This document shows, piece by piece, positions 35,209 through 45,159 of a DNA stretch of 64,000 nucleotides. This stretch comes from Malus domestica. Taxonomy: Eukaryota > Streptophyta > Magnoliopsida > Rosales > Rosaceae. The stretch is from NCBI RefSeq assembly GCF_042453785.1, contig NC_091671.1, positions 35,665,001 to 35,729,000 on the forward strand, in the 5' to 3' direction. Position 1 is the first letter of the stretch. Each line of letters starts with the position of its first letter. Made by a program: the position numbers and the translations under genes. The notes beneath the pieces were generated by a model. That model had not been told where the DNA came from, searched no databases, and saw only the letters and a program-made list of their open reading frames with translations.

Positions 35209-36610
35209 CCTCACAATATGCTAGTAATAATGTGATTTAATTTCTCTATTTTTAAACAAGTTCAAAATATCTTAAGAGGTGTGCAATGCTAATTATAAAA
35301 AAGATCATTCATACACGGATAATAATGTGGTTAAATTAGTTGTCAAATGATTGTTTTTTTTTAACAAACGATATTATTTACACTAAGAGAGAAAGGGTGG
35401 GCTTAACATCATAATGGGCTAGCAATAATGTGATTCAATCAGTTGTTTATTAAATATTATTTTCTCTATTGTAAACACTTTCAAAACATCTTAAGAGGCG
35501 TATAATGCCGGTTATAAAAAGTTTTTCGCACGCGGATAATAATATGATTAAATTAGTTGTCAAATGATTTTTTATTTTTAACAAACGATATTATTTATAC
35601 TAAGGGGGAGGGATGCGCTTAGCCTCACAATGGGATATCAATAATGTGATTCAATCAATTGTTTATTAAATATTATTTTATTTATTCTTAATGTAAATTC
35701 TATAGAAACCGATTTTATTATGTGAATTCAACTGCTTTAATTGATTTATAAAGGGTTTCTTCTAGCATGATCTAAGATTATTCATTTACTTCAAATATTT
35801 GACTTCCCTTTTGTCAATTTAAACATATAACTATATTTAAAACGTGCAATTCACGCGTAGCATGCCGTGATTCAAAAAATGTCTTCATCATTTTAATTAG
35901 TTTTTTTGTGCTGTTTTTTATGTATTGTTTTTTTAAATTAATACCTTACAATATGCTAGCAATAATGTGATTGAATTTCTCTATTTTAAAACACGTTCAA
36001 AATATCTTAAGAGGCGTGTAATGCCGGTTATAAAAAAAGTCTTTCGCACGCGGATAATAATGTAATTAAATTAGTTGTCAAATGGTTTTTTTTTTTAACA
36101 AACCACATTATTTACACTAAAGGGATGGGGGGCTTAGCCTCACAATGGGCAAACAATAATGTGATTCAATCAGTTATTTATTAAATATTATTTTCTCTAT
36201 TTTTAAACACGTTCAAAACATCTTAAGAGGCATGTAATGCTGGTTATAAAAAAAAGTATTTCGCACGTGGATAATAATGTGATTAAATCAGTTGTTAAAT
36301 GATTGTTTTTTTAATAAACGATATTATCTACACTAAGGGGGAGATGATGAGTTTAGCCTCACAACGGGCTAACAATAATGTGATTCAATCAATTGTTTAT
36401 TAAATATTATTTTCTCTATTCTTAATGTAAATTTTGTAGAGACCGATTTTATTATTTGAATTCAATTGCTTTAATTGGTTTATGAGGGGTTTCTTCTATG
36501 ATGATCTAAGATTATTCATTTACTTCAAATATTTGACTTTCCTTTTGTCAACTTACACATTACATTTAAAACGTGTAAGTTGCTTGTAACACGCCATGAT
36601 TCAAAAAATA
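35209..36610 (+). repeat. Higher-order tandem repeat upstream of the second CLE gene
   Basis: Two ~735-bp units lie in tandem (about 35209-35943 and 35944-36610). Each contains three sub-units that start near CCTCACAATGGGCTAGCAAT, at 35209, 35406 and 35622, and again at 35944, 36138 and 36356. Two sub-units per block carry CGCACGCGGATAATAATGTG and AACAAACGATATTATTTACAC. The third diverges into a different tail (AGATTATTCATTTACTTCAAATATTTGAC) shared by both blocks. Both blocks end in AAAACGTG...GTGATTCAAAAAAT. Non-coding. The array ends ~30 bp before the TATA region of the CLE gene. Confidence 0.85.
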
Positions 36611-36645
36611 TCTTCTACACGCTCGTAAGCACGTGTAAGGCTAGT

Positions 36646-36656
36646 CTATTTATAAG
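36646..36656 (+). promoter_or_regulatory. TATA-like box of the second CLE gene
   Basis: CTATTTATAAG lies 96 bp before the chosen start codon, close to the spacing seen for the first CLE gene (95 bp). It follows directly after the tandem-repeat array. Confidence 0.6.
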
Positions 36657-36741
36657 GGGAAACTTGTTATGCTCAAAGCTACTTACCCTTCTTTGCTTTA
36701 ATAGCAGTTGTCATACAATTTTAAACCTTTCACTGATCAGC

Positions 36742-36984
36742 ATGCCTAGTGTTCTAAGGGCAAGCTGCTTGTTGCTACCATTCTTGGTCATTCTTTCGAT
36801 GCTTGTAGTGAGCTCAGAGGCGCGTCTTTCTCTCGTTTTCTCAACTCTTCCAAATATTACTGATGGCCATCTCTTTTTTCGTAAACTTGGGTTTCTTGTA
36901 CCGAAAAATGAGTTTTATCGGAGAAGGTTTCTTATTGACGTGAACAGAACTGCACCCGGAGGACCAGATCCCCAACATCATTAG
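36742..36984 (+). CDS. CLE family secreted peptide precursor (CLE5/CLE6-like)
   Basis: Single-exon, 80 residues from the ATG at 36742. An in-frame ATG at 36580 would add 54 residues, but it lies upstream of the TATA-like box and in the repeat tail, so I reject it. The signal peptide is residues ~1-26 (LLLPFLVILSMLVVS core, ending SSEA/R). The pro-region carries FFRKLGF and RRRFLID, close to the LLHELGF and ERRFLVS pattern I recall from Arabidopsis CLE5/CLE6. The C-terminal dodecapeptide is RTAPGGPDPQHH (69-80), a canonical CLE motif with Pro4, Gly6, Asp8, Pro9 and His11-His12. Such peptides are secreted, processed and sensed by LRR receptor kinases. It is preceded by a 1.4 kb tandem-repeat array that probably forms most of its upstream region. 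It is a same-strand neighbour of the other CLE gene, but their pro-regions are quite different, so they are not a recent duplicate pair. Confidence 0.92.
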   Translation: MPSVLRASCLLLPFLVILSMLVVSSEARLSLVFSTLPNITDGHLFFRKLGFLVPKNEFYRRRFLIDVNRTAPGGPDPQHH

Positions 36985-39859
36985 CAACTTAGGATTTTTT
37001 ATTGCCAGAAATAACACTTGAGTTGCCAAAAATTTTCTCAAAGTTTAGTCGCCAAATTATGTAGCAGATGACATGGTTGTGTAGTTACGACTTGGGATGC
37101 AAAGTTTTGGGATTTGTTTTGCGAAGTTCTGGCAAAACTCTTTGTTCGTTTGAGCATTCAAAGATATGATCATCCCTAGTACTATTCTTGTTTCAAAAAT
37201 CTGAATTCGCCGTGCCACGACCTTGCTGCCAGTGATCTGATCTCACTCCAAGCATCCAATTGTCTTTTTGTTTTGTTTTGATTTTGATTTTGATTTTTAA
37301 CCCAGGAAGGATTTACTTAATGAATTCTGTTCATCGGCTAGGAAATGTTGTATTTGTTATAAGTAACTAATGCAATCACTTCTTTCTTAAGCTTCTGCTT
37401 TACCAGAAACCCAACCTGATAAACTCTTTGAGCGCAACACGACACACCGCTAACATTACCAATATTATTCTTTAACTTACCACTTGTTAAGTGTGAAATT
37501 TTATCATGAAAGACCTCCGTGATATTATTAGTGAACTTCATATTTTGTTACATCTCTGATGTGGGACATTACTCTCCATATTCTTTACCAGTTTGTAAGT
37601 GTTTTATCATTAACCATCAGTACGAAGGTAAGAGCATGATGGGTACTTCAAACATCCTGAAATATGACATTTAACAGCGTGTAAGACATCAACTGGAAAT
37701 GGTTTTTCAATTCGTTATTTTCGTTAAAAATTAGACCTGGCAAATTAACCAATTGAATTCTTAAAACCCAATGGGTTGATTTGCAAGATCTGATGCAAAT
37801 ATAATCTGCCTAAGCAGCATGCTGAAAATAACATTATGTACCTAGCCTAGGTTGCACTCTCTATCGGAGATATTAATCAAGTAATAATCAGAAACCGAAA
37901 AATTAGTATTCTAGTTGCGATTTATATGAAGTAAAGACAGTATGATTTAAAGACCATTGAAACAAGAAAAATGTTAGAAAGACCACAATCTCTCTGCCAT
38001 TACTTTTGCAAAAGGGCTAAAAAAACTTCATTTGGTCAGATATGTACATCGGATTACTGAGTTTTTTTTTTTTTTTTTTTTTTGACTTGGTTTTATAGTG
38101 AAATCTTAATTTTTTATGGTATCAAAGTATGTTGGCTCACGTGTGAAGTCAAACAACCACACATGCTCCACATCATCCGTTTGTGTCGTCCACTTGTTAT
38201 GCTTGAAAATTTACCACACCTGAGAGGACGTGTGAGAATGTGAGGACGAAGTCCTACATCGGTGAGGGACATAAAATGGCTTTGTAATTGGGCATTACAT
38301 ATAAAATGGCTTTGTAATTGGGCATTTCATGCGTTCTTCCATATAAAATGGTTTTCTAATTGGGCACTTTATACATTCTTCCTTACAAAATGGCCAAATG
38401 GTGCAGATCGAACATGAGGTTGCTTCGGCTGAGGTGATGAATAAGTACTTCATGGGTAAGCATCACTATTCTTTTTATCTTCTATGTGAAGAAAATATAT
38501 ATACATGAAAATGTAGAAAAGATGGAATGTGTCATATCTGTATCTGTGCGGAGATAAGTTGGAATTAAGGGAAGAAGGCTTTTTTTTATGGACAGGGAGT
38601 ATATTTAGCGGGGGTGGGCGGTCTCCAGCACGATCGAAAGGCTTCTGCAGAAACTTGGATTAGCATGGTGACTGATTTTCAGAAGGGTTCTTTATCGACC
38701 CGGGTCGGAACTCCATTAATTTAGGGTAGTGATGATGTTCATGGCCAGTCTTCAATGCAACAATATTTCCTCACAGTGTCGGTCTTGGAGCTACCAGGCA
38801 AGTAGATCAATAGGCCTTCAACACTAACATTTCGATTAAATCGTCATCATCCTAGTCTCAGTGTCTTGATTATTGATTGAATTCAGATTAAAAAAATGCT
38901 TTGCACACGCTGCAACCTGTTTACCACGTACCAACAGAAATCACTAACAGTATGAACACAGCATCGTGGTAAAAGGATCGCAATATTATTTGTTAATTTG
39001 GAATCCGACAATGATTAATGATCTTTCAGTAAACTAATATGCTGTCCATTTAACTAGTATCTGTTCGAAAGCTAAAAGCATTTCGTTAAACCTTTGTCAT
39101 CTCAGATTGGCAGCGCATAGACAAGCTCACCTCTCCACCTCATGCCAACTGATCGTATTCGATTCTCGTCAAAGGCAAGTTTGAACCATATTATTGCTAG
39201 CTTATTGTGAAGCTAAACTCATCTTCTCCTCCTTAATGTAGATAATATCGCTTGTTTCCAAAAACAAACAAAAAAACATAAACTACTCGATAACGTTTTT
39301 CATCCTCTGACCCCTATTTAACTGCATGTTATTTACAGGTCATGGTTCCATTCGACTATAGCATCACATTAGGTTTTTAGCTTGTTTTAGTTGGTTTAGA
39401 ATTCAAGCATGGAGACCACATTTTCTATTCCGCATGTAAACCATCTCCCTATAATCGAAGCAAGGTCCAAAGTACAAGTGGGTCCCACCTCTATTAGAGC
39501 TATGGTTTAGATGCGATCTACAAAATGTGGTCTCTCTAACATTTTTCATAAAAGGAATAAATCAGTCAAGGATGTTAGGACCGTTTAGTGATATCAGATT
39601 GGAGTACACCAATAATAAAGTAAATAATGGAGACAATTTACATGGTTCGGCAATGTGTGTGTATGTTCATGGGGGTAACGAGACAAGTAAGAGCCTAACG
39701 AATAGATCAAATAGCCTGAGATATGAAATTCAAGAAAACTAAAGCAAAAGATTATTTTCTGGACAAATACATCATATATGTAAGTAAATATCAGATTCAA
39801 AAGGGTGCAAGTATTCATACACCAAAAATTTTCTTCAACTATTGGACTCCGATGAACTT
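36985..39859. other. Intergenic DNA between CLE and glycosyltransferase genes
   Basis: Contains a ~23-base T run at 38061-38083; a primer-site-like TGGTATCAAAGT at 38118 shortly after it; three diverged copies of ATAAAATGGCTTTGTAATTGGGCAT-type sequence at 38272-38400; and the CCTACATCGGTGAGGGAC-type phrase often seen in eudicot LTR/TRIM debris. No gene recognised. The first ~100 bases are probably the CLE 3' UTR, and the last ~200 the 3' UTR of the convergent glycosyltransferase. Confidence 0.5.
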
Positions 39860-41299
39860 CTAACAATCTGTGGGAAGAGGGTACTGGCAATACCTTTCGT
39901 TCTTCATGCAGAGAAAGAAGCGTTCGTAAGCTGATGCCATTTTCGTTGCAGTGAACATCGAAACCACGTATTTCTTGCAAGCCAGGCCTTTCCTCTTTAG
40001 CACACTAGATCCGTCTCTAATCGCCAACTCCAATGCCTCTATGAAAGACCTGACATTGGGCGAAAATGTGTATCCGAATTCTTCATCCACAACCACTGTC
40101 CCAACAATGCTTGGATAATTCGGTGTCAAAACTGGCTTCCCAGTATGCATTGCTTCGATCAATGTAAGATCAAGCCCTTGAGGCCTCAATGTCGGATTCA
40201 CAAACACATCAAGCGCATTGTAAAACTGAGACAGCTCCAACGGCTCCAATGCTCCTAAAACCTTCACATTTGGGCCTAATTCGGTGTACCTTCTTCCCCA
40301 AGGACCTGCCCCTGCTACAAGTAAATAAACATTGGGGTGGCGCCTCACAATCGAAGAAAAGGCCTCATAGAGAAGCGGATGCCCTTTGTCCCTCACCAAC
40401 CGCCCTGCAACTCCCATCACAACGCTCGCATTGGAAGGCACTCCATGTCTTTCGCGAAACTTTGCACCGGCTTCTTGGTCCGGGGTAAATTCTGTTTCGT
40501 CAACCCCGTTGAGTATGACATGTACATTTCTTTTGGGGAGTTGATAGATGTTCACTAGAACCTCACCGGCACTAGTGCTTATGCAGATGTGTTGCGTGTA
40601 GCTTCTAAAGAATCGAATTTCCTCTACGAGCCTCGGCATTGCTTCGTGAAGCTCTGCCAGCTGCCCCCCTTTCAGATTCGAAAGAAGTTCTTGCAGCAAC
40701 TTGGAGTGCATAATTTCGTACCATATCCCATGCCAAGTGACAGCCACATTCGTCACCGTTTTCGCACGCCAATGCGGCAGCGAAACGCTCTCGGTGTGCA
40801 CATAATCAAACTCTGTATTTGCATTGGCTTTATTGAAAATTTCAAATGCTAAAGATACGTTGACAGAGCCATGATCGTTGGCAGCAAAATACACATGAAG
40901 GTTACCTTCATGTATGTCCCACCGTGCCCTCCTATCAGAAGGCACGGTGAAGACATGAATTTCGTGGCCCCGGGCAGCAAGCTCATGGTACAAAGTCGAA
41001 GCATGGCGCTCCATGCCGCCTGGGGCAGCGCCAACTGGCCACGTCTTGGAGAAGACGGCAAGCTTGAGCTTTTCGGATGTTGGTCCAAAACAAAGCTTGT
41101 TCCATGGGAACTTAGCATCTCTAAGATCACCATTGAACTGGGGAAAATCGGCCCGAAAAAACGGTTCTTGAACATTCCGAAGGGATGCAAGGAAGAGGAA
41201 GAAGGATGTAAAAAGTAGGATTAATGTGAAAATTGTTGAATATCTGAAGGAGAAGAATTTGGAGGAAGAGGTTTTGGGAGTCTGGTGCTTCAATCCCAT
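39860..41299 (-). CDS. GT4-family glycosyltransferase, type II membrane protein
   Basis: Intronless, 479 residues. A cytosolic tail and one N-terminal membrane anchor (residues ~20-40) suggest a Golgi type II topology. It has the two Rossmann-like halves of a GT-B enzyme: an N-terminal part with PGGMERH (93-99) and THxWHGIW-like TWHGIW (188-193), and a C-terminal Glycos_transf_1 part with NGVDETEF (264-271), GRLVRDKG (299-306), AGAGPWG (329-335) and NPTLRPQGLDLTLIEAM (368-384). In the EX7E sugar-nucleotide motif the first Glu is Gln (Q374) while the second, E382, is kept. My recollection is that plant members of this clade share the QGLD form, so I do not take it as a defect. The closest remembered relatives are Arabidopsis 'UDP-glycosyltransferase superfamily' proteins such as At1g19710/At1g75420. 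Donor and acceptor are not known to me. The start codon is the first in-frame ATG, with a clean membrane anchor after it. Confidence 0.88.
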   Translation of the reverse strand: MGLKHQTPKTSSSKFFSFRYSTIFTLILLFTSFFLFLASLRNVQEPFFRADFPQFNGDLRDAKFPWNKLCFGPTSEKLKLAVFSKTWPVGAAPGGMERHASTLYHELAARGHEIHVFTVPSDRRARWDIHEGNLHVYFAANDHGSVNVSLAFEIFNKANANTEFDYVHTESVSLPHWRAKTVTNVAVTWHGIWYEIMHSKLLQELLSNLKGGQLAELHEAMPRLVEEIRFFRSYTQHICISTSAGEVLVNIYQLPKRNVHVILNGVDETEFTPDQEAGAKFRERHGVPSNASVVMGVAGRLVRDKGHPLLYEAFSSIVRRHPNVYLLVAGAGPWGRRYTELGPNVKVLGALEPLELSQFYNALDVFVNPTLRPQGLDLTLIEAMHTGKPVLTPNYPSIVGTVVVDEEFGYTFSPNVRSFIEALELAIRDGSSVLKRKGLACKKYVVSMFTATKMASAYERFFLCMKNERYCQYPLPTDC

Positions 41300-41551
41300 T
41301 GCTACGAATCTCTCAAAGAAAGTTTGGTTTGTTTTTTTTGTTGATCAAGATTTGAGAATATGGTTTAATTATTGATTAATATTATATTAAGTAGGTATTG
41401 CAAGTTGTACGAAGACTTTTTGATAATATGGGATTTAATACAAAGTTTCAGCCATTGATGCCGTCCACGAACTAGTTCCATTTGTATATAGTAACTGCTG
41501 CACATGATCCTTGCTGCGGAGATCTTGTCAACTCTTCACTCTCTAAGTTTT

Positions 41552-41770
41552 TGGACCGTTTGGAAGTGCTTTTAAAATAACTGAAAATGCTTTTAGAGAA
41601 AAATACTTTTGAGTTTCAAAAGCACTTGAAGTATTTCGTGCAAAAAACATCAGTTACTTGTTTCTTGTAAGAAGCACTTTCATTGCTTTTTCAAGATTCA
41701 CTTGCATTTTTACTAAGAATTTGTTCCAAAAACACTTTTAGTCATTTAAGAAGCACTTTCAACCAAGCCA
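41552..41770. mobile_element. hAT-like MITE
   Basis: The left end TGGACCGTTTGGAAGTGCTT and the reverse-complemented right end TGGCTTGGTTGAAAGTGCTT form a terminal inverted repeat. The interior has several AAGCACTT/AAGTGCTT motifs in both orientations. About 219 bp, non-coding. I recall this GTTTGGAAGTGCTTTT family as widespread in Rosaceae and other eudicots. No clean 8-bp target duplication is visible. It lies ~250 bp upstream of the glycosyltransferase start. Confidence 0.6.
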
Positions 41771-42327
41771 TTTTTTCTTATACAAAGATATATATTTACA
41801 CTGAGAGGTGGAGAGGAATAAATTAGTTTTGAACTCATTATTTACAATATTCGAATCTAAGATCTCTCACTTACAAAAGATTCGAATCTAAGATCTCTCA
41901 TTTACAAATAAAGAAAAATTCTACCCCAACTATTGTACTAAGTTGCATTTCACTTACAACTTACAAGTTTCAAGTTGGCAAGTAATTGGCCCCCAGTTGT
42001 CCCCTCGATTCTGTTTGACTACCGAGAAAAAAAAATGCATCAAGAAGAAAGGGGAGTGATTTCTACTCCCATATATTTTAGGGGCATTTAGGTTCTAAAG
42101 TCCAAAGAGACAGGTTTTTATGTTTTCCATATTTGTTAGTGTCCGTTTTACCCCTTGATGTACATAAAGATTTTAATTAAAATCCCCTAATTTCATGCAT
42201 GAATAACTTTCCTCTTATTTCATGCATGAATAACTTTCTCCTGATTCAAAATTTGAACATTCAAATATCTCAAATCTACCTAATATTTAATTTGGAAAAT
42301 GATCATAAACAATTGGGTTTTTATATT
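41771..42327. other. Intergenic DNA with short direct repeats
   Basis: ATTCGAATCTAAGATCTCTC occurs twice about 30 bp apart (about 41850 and 41880). AATTTCATGCATGAATAACTTTC-like phrases are doubled near 42189-42237. No gene. Confidence 0.5.
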
Positions 42328-42918
42328 AACACCCCACAAAATGTTGAATGCACCCTACATTAAAATTTAATATTAAATGACTTATTTACTCCACTATGCA
42401 ATGACAATTTTGACCTTATTAGGTTTTAAAAAAAAGTAAAGATTTATAAATACACCCCAAATCACTTTTAGCGTATTATTTATCTTCTCAACTATCAAAC
42501 ATGTTGATTAAGAAAAATTGTTTTTGACAAATGGAACATGAAATCGATGTTTCAGGAGCTTCACATGAGGTAAGACTTCATAGTTTTCATTGTTTTAGTG
42601 ATTTCGATGACATCGATAATTATTTAATCTTGTGTTTGCTGCATTATTTAAACTTCTATATTCATATTCATCTTTTAGTGTTCATATGGTTAGATTCAAT
42701 CCCTGAAAATTAAAAATGAGTGTTATAAGATTTGAAAAATGTGGGGTGTAAAGAAAATGTGGGGTGTATGTACAAAATATAAGATGTATATTGAGAGTGT
42801 GAGGTGTGGGGGTATTATGGGAAAGTAAGTGGGGTGTATTAAGATAAAACATTAAGTGAAAAAGCAAATGTGGGATGTATTAAGTTTGTGGGGTTTATTC
42901 AACAATATGTGAGGTGTT
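42328..42918. mobile_element. MITE-like element with AACACCCCACA ends
   Basis: The left end AACACCCCACAAAATGTTGA and the reverse-complemented right end AACACCTCACATATTGTTGA match at most positions. TATATT occurs next to both ends (42322-42327 and about 42920-42925), a possible short target duplication. The interior repeats GTGGGGTGTAT-type motifs. There is no coding capacity; the small ORFs at 42531-42713 (+) and 42682-42867 (-) are chance or repeat-derived. Confidence 0.5.
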
Positions 42919-43429
42919 GTATATTACAAACTAGAGAATACAATTCTAACTACGTGGTAATTTATCAAAAAGAAAATCAATCTACGTAACAGGTAGTCTA
43001 AAAAAACATATGTTATCTAATGGTATAAAATTAAAATTTAGGAATTAATTACGTTGATTAATTTATTTGTTACTTTAGGGGTAATTTTGAGTATCAATAA
43101 GCTGATGTAGAATCCCAATCATTGAATATATTTCAATAAGTGGACTATTCCTGATAGTGGTTAACAAAATTAGATTTGAATCAAGTTTTCTCAATATTTT
43201 GCGTACCAAATTTTTTGTTCTTTCACTTGAGGATATACATGATTGCGACAAAGTGACATGATGAAAACAATTCTATTTTATTTTATTTTTGAGAAACCTC
43301 AATGGTAGTCAAACAAGTCAACATAGTTTGAAAACACAATAGCATGAACCGTCTTCAGAGGAGAATCATGTTATATTAAAGATGGAGAAGACAAGCCCAT
43401 ATTAGCAAAATTGTCCGTAAAAAGATTTC

Positions 43430-43800
43430 ATTTGCGATATATGCGAAATGCATAGAAAGTTATTTTCCGAATGCGATCCAAACAAATAGAAGAGCAGAAA
43501 TCAGACAATTGAAGAGCATGAATAATTCTAGAACTCTCACTTTCTAACCAAAAATAATGACAACCAAGCTGATATGCAAACTCTACACCAATAATAATTG
43601 CAGATAACTCTGCAAAAAAAAAAAAAAAAAAAAAAAGTTGTGATGGCCAATCTATTGATAGAAACCTCCAAGAAAATGACCATGGCAATTCCTAAAAGCT
43701 CCTCCACAAGCAGTAGGACCGAAATTTCTTTTAGACAAACCATTTGTATTAAGCTTAACCAAAGAAAACCAATGAGGAGACCAAAAGAGACATGATGAAA
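43430..43800 (-). pseudogene. LINE-type RNase H domain fragment
   Basis: On the minus strand, pieces VKLNTNGLSKRNFGPTACGG and AELSAIIIGVEFAYQLGCHY are the start and core of the RVT_3 RNase H-like domain found at the end of plant LINE polyproteins (consensus VKxNxDGA...GP...GGVFR...AELxAIxxGLxLAxxxG...WLESDS). The two halves are in different frames and are separated by a ~22-base A/T homopolymer at about 43616-43637, with an in-frame stop in the first half. No reverse transcriptase is present upstream, so this is a dead 5'-truncated fragment. It could also be from a domesticated RNase H-like host gene, which I think less likely. Confidence 0.7.
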
Positions 43801-44129
43801 ACAATGATTGAGTTAAAGCCCATAACTTCTTTTGTTGCTAATATCCCTTAAGCTACCCTCCATGTAGCGTATTAAAATGAATTAAAACATCCCTTGGCTA
43901 GTATTTTAAAAGATAAATATTTTGTTACGATAAAACTCTATGAATTTTTTGTTCCATAAGTATTGTAATTATACATAAATGAGATTTCATATTCTCCCAA
44001 GAAAATCTTAATTCTTAAATCCCAAAACTTGTGATGTATATATAAAGCGGTTTACCCTACGAATGAAATCAACCAATTCAATTCAATATTTCTACCTGCT
44101 ATAAGTTTATTTTAAGTTTCTTCTCGCGT

Positions 44130-44400
44130 CTCACAATGAATGTTCTCCAATTTTACTTAATCTCTCCTTATGGCTTCCGCTTCTTCCTCTTCCCTTTCGC
44201 CCCTAGTGTTGCCCACTTTCTCAAAATTTCTAAGACGAATTATCTTTTTTGGGAGAGCCAAATGCATCTTTTTCTTGTTGAACACAACATTCAGAATTAT
44301 GTTCGTGACACCTCCGAGTCCCCCATCAAGATTATTGCAGCTTCTGACCATCAACCCGAAAAAGCTAATCATGAGTAAGCTAACTTGTTAACCTAGTTTA
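44130..44400 (+). mobile_element. Short Copia gag-like fossil
   Basis: One frame contains VAHFLKISKTNYLFWESQMH followed by FLVEHNIQNYV, resembling the N-terminal gag segment of plant Copia elements (KLxxxNYLxWxxQxxxxLxxxxLxxY/FV). Nothing else of the element is visible nearby. An old, isolated fragment. Confidence 0.5.
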
Positions 44401-44900
44401 TACATTTTTCATTTTTAGTTGAGCGATAGCATTAGCATGTTAGAATTTAATTATTAGGGGAAAGGGAGTCGGTGAAGATTAAACTCCCACTAAAATGCAT
44501 AAGCCTAAATACTTTCCATCATTACGGTAAAACCTCATCTACAGATTATACATTCTGATTAGCCATTTATTCAATTCATTTTTTTAGTGCACATTTTAGT
44601 GATGACTAATTAATAATCTTCTGCCGCTACCACTACCACTAGTAGTTTTTAACTAGTTCAGTAGGAACAAATAATAATCTCAAAACGACAACGATTACGA
44701 AATACGACACACATTGGGAACGCACTAGCTCGCACTAGCATCGGTACTACTGCAGAGAGCCACTGTCTAGTTCCAACGTCCGATAACCTGCCCTGCCTAT
44801 GATCCCCAATTTCACCAAACCCAAATAGGAAACCCTAAAAGTAGGAATCTTTGTCCCAAATTCCCAGCACAAATCGAGTTCTATTTCTGGGTTTTTCAGC

Positions 44901-45070
44901 AAATTTAGAAATTCTGGGTTTTTCAGTAAAAAAAATTTGGAAACTTAGGGTTTTTTTCATGTATTAACTTTTAGGGTTTTCGGGCAAATTTAGAAATTCT
45001 GGGTTTTTCAGCAAAAAAAATTTGGAAACTTAGGGTTTTTTTCATGTATTAACTTTTAGGGTTTTCTCCC
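44901..45070 (+). repeat. 85-bp tandem duplication in the GTE leader
   Basis: 44901-44985 and 44986-45070 are nearly identical. Each carries two or more TTAGGGTTTT motifs (reverse complement AAACCCTAA, the plant telo-box). The following bases add CGAAAACCCTAG. Position 90-260 bp before the chosen ATG places the duplication in the promoter or 5' UTR. Confidence 0.85.
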
Positions 45071-45159
45071 GAAAACCCTAGCTTTTATTCAATTCCCATT
45101 AGTGCAGGCCAATCTTGAAGAAATCAAATTTAGGGCTTTTGGGAGCATTTCCTATTATT

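Noticed and set aside
36580-36741. 54-residue N-terminal extension of the second CLE frame
   Set aside because: It lies upstream of the TATA-like box and in the tail of the tandem-repeat array, and it would bury the signal peptide internally.
40189-41218. Plus-strand open frames inside the glycosyltransferase gene
   Set aside because: Antisense shadows of a well-supported minus-strand coding sequence.
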